From Sorangium cellulosum So ce56 (GTDB lineage Bacteria > Myxococcota_A > Polyangia > Polyangiales > Polyangiaceae), in assembly GCF_000067165.1 (NCBI RefSeq), contig NC_010162.1, positions 3,342,501-3,406,500 on the forward strand: a stretch of DNA of 64,000 nt. The letters are read 5' to 3'. The notes beneath the pieces are model-generated. The model searched no databases. It was not told the DNA's origin and worked only from the letters and a program-made list of their open reading frames with translations. The translations under genes were made by a program, and so were the position numbers. Of this stretch, positions 6,362 to 13,055 are shown piece by piece (within the stretch, counting starts at the first letter, position 1; the number at the start of each line of letters is the position of its first letter).

Positions 6362-9199
6362 ATGTCCCAACGCGTCCTCCCCCCGTCGGCCGCGATCGCC
6401 TGGCACAGCCTGCCTGTCCCCGATGTGCTCTCCAAAATCGAGAGCGCCGAGGCTGGCCTCGCGGGCGACGAGGCCGCTCGGCGGCTCAAGGACGTCGGGC
6501 CCAACGTGATCCAGCGCGCGAAGGGCGACGGTCCGCTCAAGCTGCTCTTCCGTCAGATCAACGACCCGCTCATCTACGTGCTGCTCGCGTCGGCGGCCCT
6601 CGCGATGGCCATGGGCGAGGCGATCGACGGCGCGGTCGTGCTGGCGGTCGTGGTGCTCAACACGGCGATCGGCTTCGTCCAGGAGCTCCGCGCGGGCAAG
6701 GCGATCGAGGCGCTCGTCGACATGGTGCCGCAGACGGCCACGGTCGTGCGCGGCGGCCAGCGGAGCGTGATCCCCGCCGCCGAGGTGGTCCCCGGCGACG
6801 TGGTGGTGCTCGACGCCGGCGACAAGGTCCCCGCTGACGCCCGGCTGCTCTCGGTGAAGAACCTCCACGTGGACGAGTCGGCGCTCACCGGGGAGTCGGT
6901 GCCGTCGGACAAACACGTCGCGGCGGTCCCCGAGGACGCCGGCGTCGGCGATCGCAAGAACCTCGCCTTCGGCGGGACGCTCGTGACCAGCGGCGCGGCC
7001 ACCGCGGTGGTCGTCGCCACGGGCGCCGCGACCGAGCTCGGCCGCATCTCCTCGATGCTCCACGAGGCGACCGAGATCGAGACGCCGCTCACGCGCTCGA
7101 TGGCCAAGGTCGGCCGCGTGCTGACCGTCGCGATCGTCGCGGTCGCGCTGCTCATCGTCGGGGTCGCGCTGCTCCGGGGCTACCCGCCGGTCGACGCGAT
7201 GCTCGCGGGCATCTCGCTCGCGGTCGCCGCGATCCCGGAGGGGCTGCCCGCGATCATCACCATCTCGCTCGCCATCGGCGTGCAGCGGATGGCGCGGCGC
7301 CGCGCGGTGATCCGGAAGCTGCCCGCGGTCGAGACGCTGGGCAGCACGGGCGTCATCTGCTCGGACAAGACCGGGACGCTGACGCGGAACGAGATGACGG
7401 TCCGGGCCCTGTGGACGCCCGCCGCCGGCGCGCAAGGGGAGGCGGCGTTCGAGCAGGCAGGAGCCGCGCTCGAGGTGACCGGCGTCGGCTACGCGCCCGA
7501 AGGCGAGCTCCGCCGCGACGGCGCGCCGGTCGGCGAGGTGCCCGAGGCGGTGCGCGCGCTGCTCCGCGCGGGGCTGCTCTGCAACGACGCCCGCATGACG
7601 CGCGAGGGGGACGCCTGCGGCATCCAGGGCGATCCGACCGAGGGCGCGCTCGTCGTCGCGGCCCAGAAGCTCGGCGTGGACGTCGAGGGCACGCGGCGGG
7701 AGCACCGCCGCGTCGATGTCGTCCCGTTCTCGTCGGAGCGGCAGCTCATGGCGACGCTCCACGAGGCCCCCGGCGGGGACCGGGTGATCTTCATGAAGGG
7801 GGCGCCCGAGGCGGTGCTCGGCCGCGCCGCGATCGGCGAGGCGGGGCGGGCCCAGGTGATGGCGCAGGTCGAGCAGATGGCGGCACAGGGCATGCGTGTG
7901 CTCGCCGTGGCCTCGCGGCCGGCGGGCCGCGACGTGGCCTCGCTCGACGAGGAGCACCTCCCGGAGGGGTTCGAGCTCCTCGGCCTGGAGGGGATGATCG
8001 ACCCGCCGCGGCCCGAGGCGATCGACGCGATCAAGGCGTGCCACGCGGCCGGGATCACCGTGAAGATGATCACGGGCGACCACCTGGCGACCGCGCGGGC
8101 GATCGGCGGGCAGCTCGGGCTCGTGCCGGACGGGGCGCGCGCGATGAACGGCACGGAGCTCTCGCGGCTCTCGGAGGGCGAGCTGCGCGCGGCGGCGACG
8201 TCCACGCACGTGTTCGCGCGCGTCGCGCCGGAGCACAAGCTCCGCCTGGTGAAGGCGCTGCAGGCCGAGGGGAAGGTCGTCGCGATGACCGGCGACGGCG
8301 TGAACGACGCGCCGGCGCTCAAGCAGGCGGACATCGGCGTGGCCATGGGGATCACGGGGACCGCGGTGTCGAAGGAGTCCGCCGACGTCGTGCTGACGGA
8401 CGACAACTTCGCGAGCATCCGGGCGGCGGTCGAGGAGGGGCGCCGCGTCTATGACAACCTGGTCAAGGCGCTCGCGTTCGTGCTGCCGACGAACCTGGGC
8501 GAGGCGCTGATCCTGCTCGTGGCGGTGATGAGCTTCCCGATCGTCGGGGGCGCGCCGCTCATGCCGATCACGGCCGTCCAGATCCTCTGGGTCAACCTGG
8601 TCGCCACGGTGGCGCTCTCCCTGCCGCTCGCGTTCGAGGCGATGGAGAAGGACGTGATGAGCCGCCCGCCCCGGGATCCGGGCGAGCCGATCCTGAGCCG
8701 GTTCGTGCTCGTGCGCACGGCGATCGTCGCGGTCCTCATGACGGCCGGGGCGATCGGGCTGTTCTTTTACGAGTACTTCACGGAGCTGCGCGGCGGCGTC
8801 GTCTCGGAGATCGCCTACCGCGAGGCCCAGACCGCGGCGGTCACGACGGTCGTGCTGTTCCAGATCTTCTACGTGCTCAACTGCCGGTCGCTGCGCGATT
8901 CGATGCTGAAGATCGGGCTGTTCTCGAATCCCTGGGTCTACGTCGGGATCGGCGCGCTGCTCGCGCTGCAGCTCTGCTTCGTCTATGCGCCGTTCATGCA
9001 CACGCTGTTCGGCTCGGCGCCGCTGTCGCTCGACGCGTGGGTGAAGTCGACGCTGGTGGCGATGTCGATCTTGCCCGTGATGAGCGCCGAGCGGTGGTGG
9101 CGCACACGCCGGGCGCGGCGCTCGGCGGAGCGCGAGCGCAGGTCCGACCCGTCCGACGTGGGCGGCGTCGCGAGCGCGATGGCGAACCGCGGCGCGTAG
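6362..9199 (+). CDS. P-type cation-transporting ATPase (P2-like)
   Basis: A 945-residue inner-membrane pump driven by ATP through a phosphoaspartate. It has the N-terminal cation-ATPase domain, actuator motif TGES, phosphorylation site DKTGTLT with Asp near residue 335, nucleotide-binding KGAPE, hinge TGDGVNDAP near 643-651, and about ten membrane helices. M4 has PEGLPA as in Ca2+-type P2A pumps. In M6 the usual NxxTD of Ca2+ pumps reads NLVAT, so the M6 Asp is missing and ion specificity is uncertain (Ca2+, Na+ or another cation). A Shine-Dalgarno GGAG lies about 10 bases before the ATG. A partial second copy of its 3' end lies at 2994-3305. Confidence 0.92.
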   Translation: MSQRVLPPSAAIAWHSLPVPDVLSKIESAEAGLAGDEAARRLKDVGPNVIQRAKGDGPLKLLFRQINDPLIYVLLASAALAMAMGEAIDGAVVLAVVVLNTAIGFVQELRAGKAIEALVDMVPQTATVVRGGQRSVIPAAEVVPGDVVVLDAGDKVPADARLLSVKNLHVDESALTGESVPSDKHVAAVPEDAGVGDRKNLAFGGTLVTSGAATAVVVATGAATELGRISSMLHEATEIETPLTRSMAKVGRVLTVAIVAVALLIVGVALLRGYPPVDAMLAGISLAVAAIPEGLPAIITISLAIGVQRMARRRAVIRKLPAVETLGSTGVICSDKTGTLTRNEMTVRALWTPAAGAQGEAAFEQAGAALEVTGVGYAPEGELRRDGAPVGEVPEAVRALLRAGLLCNDARMTREGDACGIQGDPTEGALVVAAQKLGVDVEGTRREHRRVDVVPFSSERQLMATLHEAPGGDRVIFMKGAPEAVLGRAAIGEAGRAQVMAQVEQMAAQGMRVLAVASRPAGRDVASLDEEHLPEGFELLGLEGMIDPPRPEAIDAIKACHAAGITVKMITGDHLATARAIGGQLGLVPDGARAMNGTELSRLSEGELRAAATSTHVFARVAPEHKLRLVKALQAEGKVVAMTGDGVNDAPALKQADIGVAMGITGTAVSKESADVVLTDDNFASIRAAVEEGRRVYDNLVKALAFVLPTNLGEALILLVAVMSFPIVGGAPLMPITAVQILWVNLVATVALSLPLAFEAMEKDVMSRPPRDPGEPILSRFVLVRTAIVAVLMTAGAIGLFFYEYFTELRGGVVSEIAYREAQTAAVTTVVLFQIFYVLNCRSLRDSMLKIGLFSNPWVYVGIGALLALQLCFVYAPFMHTLFGSAPLSLDAWVKSTLVAMSILPVMSAERWWRTRRARRSAERERRSDPSDVGGVASAMANRGA

Positions 9200-9308
9200 G
9201 TGTCGTGGAATCGCAGGTGACAGCGACGATATCGAGCGCCGGCCGCGCCCGCGGCTCCGTCAAAACGCTGGTGCTGCGCCGGGTACCACGGCATCATCCT
9301 CGGTCGAG

Positions 9309-10427
9309 ATGATCTACCTCGTCGCCGCGACGCGCCCGAACTTCATGAAGCTCGCCCCCATCTGCCGCGCCCTCAAGGCGCGCCGCCTACCGATGCGGCT
9401 GCTCCACACGGGGCAGCACTTCGACACGACGATGAGCGATGTGTTCTTCCGGGATCTCGGCCTGCCGACGCCGGATCACACGCTCAAGGCGGGCGGCGGC
9501 TCGCACGCCCAGCAGACGGCGGCGGTCCTCGTCGGCGCCGAGGCCGACATGATCGAGCACCGGCCCAAGGTGGTTGTCGTCGTCGGGGACGTCACGAGCA
9601 CGCTCGCGGGCGCGCTCGCGGCGTCCAAGCTCGGAATTCCCGTCGTCCACGTGGAGTCCGGGCTGCGCTCGCGCGACTGGACGATGCCCGAGGAGATCAA
9701 CCGCGTCCTCACCGACCAGCTCTCCGATCTCCTGCTCACCCCCTCTCACGACGCCCACCCCAACCTGCTCGCGGAGGGCATCCCGCCCGAGCGAATCCGG
9801 TTCGTCGGCAACGTGATGATCGACTCGGTCCACTACGCCCTCAAGCGCCAGACGGACGCGCTCTCGCGCTTCGGGCTCGAGCCGAAGAAGTACGCGATCG
9901 CGACGCTCCACCGCCCGGCCAACGTCGACAGCGCCGAGCGGCTGGCCGAGACGCTCGACGCGCTCGAGGCGATCGCGCAGCGCCTGCCGACCGTGTTCCC
10001 CGTCCACCCGCGCACCGTCGCCCGCGCCGAGTCGTTCGGGCTGTCGGCGCGCCTCCGCGAGACGAAGGGGCTCCGGATCATGGAGCCGCTCGGATACGAC
10101 GATTTCGTGACCGTGATGGGCAATGCGCTGCTCGTCGCCACCGACTCCGGCGGCATCCAGGAAGAGACGACCGCGCTCGGGATCCCGTGCCTCACGATGC
10201 GTCAGGGCACCGAGCGGCCCATCACCGTGACGCAGGGCACGAACATCGTCGTCGGGCTCGACGCCGCGCTCATCGCGCGCGAGGTCGACGCCATCCTCGA
10301 CGGCCGCGCCAAGCGAGGCTCCGTGCCTGAGGGATGGGACGGCAAGACCGGCGAGCGCATCGCAGACGCGCTCGAAGCGTTCCTCGCGGGGGATCCGCCG
10401 CCCAAGACCGCTGGCCCGCGCGCCTGA
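9309..10427 (+). CDS. wecB: UDP-N-acetylglucosamine 2-epimerase (non-hydrolysing)
   Basis: A 372-residue cytosolic enzyme interconverting UDP-GlcNAc and UDP-ManNAc, feeding ManNAc-containing glycans. The GT-B-like fold is recognisable: ATRPNFMKLAPI at the N terminus (family version GTRPE-I), TGQHFD, the GDVTS segment, HVESGLRSRD, PEEINR with the conserved Glu, TLHRPANVD, and TDSGGIQEE near the C terminus. Length is typical. It lies 109 bases after the ATPase on the same strand and closes the polysaccharide island with the flippase and glycosyltransferases. RPN replaces the commonly seen RPE at the active-site loop, a variation I would not over-interpret. Confidence 0.9.
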   Translation: MIYLVAATRPNFMKLAPICRALKARRLPMRLLHTGQHFDTTMSDVFFRDLGLPTPDHTLKAGGGSHAQQTAAVLVGAEADMIEHRPKVVVVVGDVTSTLAGALAASKLGIPVVHVESGLRSRDWTMPEEINRVLTDQLSDLLLTPSHDAHPNLLAEGIPPERIRFVGNVMIDSVHYALKRQTDALSRFGLEPKKYAIATLHRPANVDSAERLAETLDALEAIAQRLPTVFPVHPRTVARAESFGLSARLRETKGLRIMEPLGYDDFVTVMGNALLVATDSGGIQEETTALGIPCLTMRQGTERPITVTQGTNIVVGLDAALIAREVDAILDGRAKRGSVPEGWDGKTGERIADALEAFLAGDPPPKTAGPRA

Positions 10428-10470
10428 GCTCACCGCCCCCCTCGCTCGCCGCGGTGCCGGAGCGACGGGC

Positions 10471-10530
10471 GCGACCGACGCGACCGACGCGACCGACGCG
10501 ACCGACGCGACCGACGCGACCGACGCGACG
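10471..10530. repeat. 9-bp tandem repeat (about 6.7 copies)
   Basis: The unit GCGACCGAC is repeated without interruption just after wecB and about 190 bases before the pilin-like gene. It is a perfect short tandem array that would be prone to slippage. The rest of the 289-base gap shows no gene. Confidence 0.9.
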
Positions 10531-10678
10531 CCGAGCGCAGGATGCACCACGCGCGCTCACCGCGCCGCCAACTCGCTTCTTTCGTGGCCTACGTGGGCGT
10601 CGCGCGGGCCACACGACCACACTCCCCACAACCCCCGACCAAACAGCGCTCCATGGCCCAGAGCGCCCTGGGTTGTGC

Positions 10679-10710
10679 TTGTTTATCGATGAACAGCCCC
10701 GGTATATAGT
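10679..10710 (+). promoter_or_regulatory. Candidate promoter of the pilin-like gene
   Basis: A TTGTTT hexamer at 10679-10684 is followed 18 bases later by TATATA/TATAGT at 10703-10710, in an unusually AT-rich patch. The GTG at 10717 would fall almost at the transcription start, giving a leaderless message. If translation starts at the in-frame GTG at 10741 instead, a short leader exists. A sigma-54 -24/-12 element, used by many pilA genes, is not evident. Confidence 0.4.
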
Positions 10711-10716
10711 TGTATC

Positions 10717-11337
10717 GTGGCAAGAAATTTTCGACCTGGCGTGGCGTGGGCGGCTCGGGGGCGAGGTCAACGAGGTTTCTCGCTCGTCGAGGTGATGGTC
10801 GCGGGCGGGGTCGTGGCGATCCTGGCCGCCCTGGGGACCCAGGGGGTGTCCAGGTACCTCGTGTTCGCCAAATCGGCCGAGGCCAAGCAGACGATCGGCG
10901 GCATCGCCAGGGCCGTCGTCGGTTCGGCCGAGCGCCTCCAGGCGATGTCGGGCACCGCGGCGGTCCAGCCGCTGTGCAGCGATGCGGTCACCGTGCCCAA
11001 CGCGTTCTATCGTGTCCAGGGGCAGAAATATCAGCCCGATCCCAGGCCGGGTGTGGACTACAACACCGGGAGTACGACCGTCGGCTGGAAGTGCCTTGCG
11101 TTCTCGGTCAGCCACCCTCAGTCGTACCAGTATCGATATCGACTCGGTGGCTCTCCCATGCCTGTCTCCGTCAACCATTTCCCGGAGGACGTGCCGGTGG
11201 ATCGCAGGTGGGCCGCCTATGCGCGAGGCGACCTCGACGGGGACAATACGCACGCGTGGTTCGCGCTGGACGGCTACATGAAGGACGGGCAGGTGGTGTT
11301 CGCGAGCACGATCGGCACCATCGACCCGGACGAGTAG
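10717..11337 (+). CDS. Type IV pilin-like (pseudopilin) protein
   Basis: A 206-residue exported protein with a class III prepilin signal: a positively charged leader ending RGQRG, then FSLVEVMVAGG with the conserved Glu at mature position 5, then a hydrophobic helix of about 20 residues. Prepilin peptidase would cut after that Gly and methylate the Phe, after which the protein would enter a pilus or type II secretion pseudopilus. The remainder resembles a globular pilin head with few Cys (one in PLCSDA, one in GWKCLAF) that may form a disulfide. The GTG at 10741 is an alternative start with a 12-residue leader. It is 11 bases from the pentapeptide gene, so the two are probably cotranscribed. 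It is not next to other pil genes. Confidence 0.8.
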   Translation: MARNFRPGVAWAARGRGQRGFSLVEVMVAGGVVAILAALGTQGVSRYLVFAKSAEAKQTIGGIARAVVGSAERLQAMSGTAAVQPLCSDAVTVPNAFYRVQGQKYQPDPRPGVDYNTGSTTVGWKCLAFSVSHPQSYQYRYRLGGSPMPVSVNHFPEDVPVDRRWAAYARGDLDGDNTHAWFALDGYMKDGQVVFASTIGTIDPDE

Positions 11338-11348
11338 GCGGCGCCGCC

Positions 11349-12944
11349 ATGGACACCGCAGCTCTCCACACGCTCTTCGGTGCCCTCTCGTCGCGCCGCG
11401 GCGGCGAGAGCACCGCCATCGAGCTCCCGGGCGCGGACCTCGCGGCCGCGCACCTGCGCTGCGCCGACCTCCAGGGCGCGAACCTCGCGGGCGCGCGCCT
11501 CGACGGGGCCAAGCTCACCGGCGCGAACCTCGGGGGGGCGCGGCTCGACGCCGCGTCGCTCGTCAACGCCGACCTCACCGGGGCCGACCTGCGCTGGGCC
11601 GATCTCTCGGGGGCGCTGCTCGGCGGGGCGCTGCTCGCGGCCGCGGATCTGCGCGGGGCCAAGCTCCCGCGCTCGTTCTCCTCGGCGGGCTCGCTCGTGG
11701 GCGCGCGCGTCGATCCGTCGGCGTGCGCGCGCTCCGGCTTCGACGAGGAGGCCATCCTGGCGCTGGCGAGCGCGGGCGCGTCGTTCGACGACATCGCGTC
11801 GTTCCCTTCGCCGCTGCGCGACGCCCTCGCGAGCGCCGACGCGGTCCCCGAGAGCGCAGCGCGGAGCCGTCGCCCCGCGGCGCCGGACTCGCGGCGGATG
11901 GAGGCGGCGCCGGACTCGCGGCGGATGGAGGCGGCGCCGGACTCGCGGCGGATGGAGGCAGCGCCGGACTCGCGACGGATGGAGGCAGCGCCGGACTCGC
12001 GGCGGATGGAGGCAGCGCCGGCCTCGCGGCGGATGGAAGCGGCGTGGTCATCGCAACGGATCTCGGCGCCACCCGAGTCGCAGCGGATACCCGAGTCGCA
12101 GCGGATGCCCCCCGCGACCGACGTTCCTCGCCAGAGCGTGGCGACCAGCGCCCCTCGCCGCGCTGCCGGTGAGCGCGAGCCTCCGGCGGTCCGCCGCGCC
12201 GCCGTGTCCGGTGGCCCTCGGAGGGCGCCGGACGCGCCCGAGCTCGCGCGGTCGACCGAGCTGCGCCTCGCGCTCGCCGGCGGCGCATTGCTCCTCGTCC
12301 TCGCGGCCGCCGTCGCCCTGGCGAAGATCCCTCCGCGCGGCCTCCTCCTGGCAGCGCACGCCGGCAGCGCGCTGGGCGCGGCGCTCTTGACCTTCGCGCT
12401 GCCTCTTGTCGGCGCCGAACGCAACGCCCTGCGCTCCCTGGGCGCCCGTCTCGTGCTCGCCGCGTTCGCCGCGACGCTCGTCTACGGCCTCGATCCGTCG
12501 CGCCTCGCGGTCTTCCGGCTGCGCGCCACGCTCGCCTCGGGCGACGCCGCGCAACGGTCCACCGCCGTACGCCTCCTCGCGAGGAGCGGTCACCGCAGCT
12601 TCGACGGGCTGGATCTGTCGGGGCTCGATCTCTCCCGAGCCGATCTCGGCCAGAGCAGCTTCCGGAACGCGCGCCTCGCCGGGGCGGACCTCTCGGGCGC
12701 CGCGCTGATGGAGTCGACCTTCGGGGCCGCCGATCTGACCGCCGCCAACCTCCGAGGTGCCGACCTCACCGGGACCGACGCCGAACAGGCGACCGGCTGG
12801 GAGCTCGCGGCGTGCGACGCGGCGACGGAGCTGCCAGACGAAGGCGCGTGCGTGCTGGGACACCCGGTGCGGGCAAATCAGCCCTCGAGCGACACCACCG
12901 CGCGCTCCGCGCACGAGGGCGCCGCGCCGGCGGGGGCGCTGTAG
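11349..12944 (+). CDS. Pentapeptide-repeat membrane protein with a repeat-rich linker
   Basis: A 531-residue protein with two pentapeptide-repeat (A[D/N]LxG) domains: residues about 25-110 (for example LPGADL, LQGANL, LTGADL) and about 425-490 (LSGLDL, LAGADL, LRGADL). Between them lie a linker with six 9-residue repeats of the APDSRRMEA type (residues about 178-231) and two or three hydrophobic helices at about 298-385. The right-handed quadrilateral beta-helices probably face the cytoplasm. Function is unknown; pentapeptide proteins range from DNA-gyrase mimics to scaffolds, and nothing here points to gyrase. It follows the pilin-like gene by 11 bases. Confidence 0.8.
   Translation: MDTAALHTLFGALSSRRGGESTAIELPGADLAAAHLRCADLQGANLAGARLDGAKLTGANLGGARLDAASLVNADLTGADLRWADLSGALLGGALLAAADLRGAKLPRSFSSAGSLVGARVDPSACARSGFDEEAILALASAGASFDDIASFPSPLRDALASADAVPESAARSRRPAAPDSRRMEAAPDSRRMEAAPDSRRMEAAPDSRRMEAAPDSRRMEAAPASRRMEAAWSSQRISAPPESQRIPESQRMPPATDVPRQSVATSAPRRAAGEREPPAVRRAAVSGGPRRAPDAPELARSTELRLALAGGALLLVLAAAVALAKIPPRGLLLAAHAGSALGAALLTFALPLVGAERNALRSLGARLVLAAFAATLVYGLDPSRLAVFRLRATLASGDAAQRSTAVRLLARSGHRSFDGLDLSGLDLSRADLGQSSFRNARLAGADLSGAALMESTFGAADLTAANLRGADLTGTDAEQATGWELAACDAATELPDEGACVLGHPVRANQPSSDTTARSAHEGAAPAGAL
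11880..12041 (+). repeat. 27-bp coding tandem repeat, six copies
   Basis: Six consecutive 27-base units starting GCGCCGGAC encode the 9-residue linker repeat of the pentapeptide protein. Units differ by one or two bases, so the array is young or homogenised. Because the unit is in frame, copy-number changes would alter linker length without breaking the gene. Confidence 0.9.
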
Positions 12945-13001
12945 CGAGCGGCGATCGGCGGTCGCGGGCCGGATCGCTCGGGAGGTCGGGCGCCGGACTG
13001 G

Positions 13002-13013
13002 CCAGACGTCTGG
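13002..13013. terminator. Perfect palindrome between convergent genes
   Basis: CCAGACGTCTGG is a perfect 12-base palindrome in the 111-base gap between the ends of the pentapeptide gene and dhaM. Partly repeated TGGCCAG elements follow. Its position suits a bidirectional terminator, but there is no T tract and no loop, so this is a weak call. Confidence 0.25.
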
Positions 13014-13055
13014 CGGTCCCTGGCCAGGCGTGGCCGCTCCGTCACGGCACCGACG

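Noticed and set aside
10640..10716. Sigma-54 promoter for the pilin-like gene
   Set aside because: No TGGCAC-N5-TTGC element could be found; a -35/-10 type site fits better.
11880..12041. CRISPR-like array from regularly spaced repeats
   Set aside because: The repeats are contiguous, in frame and encode a protein linker; there are no spacers.
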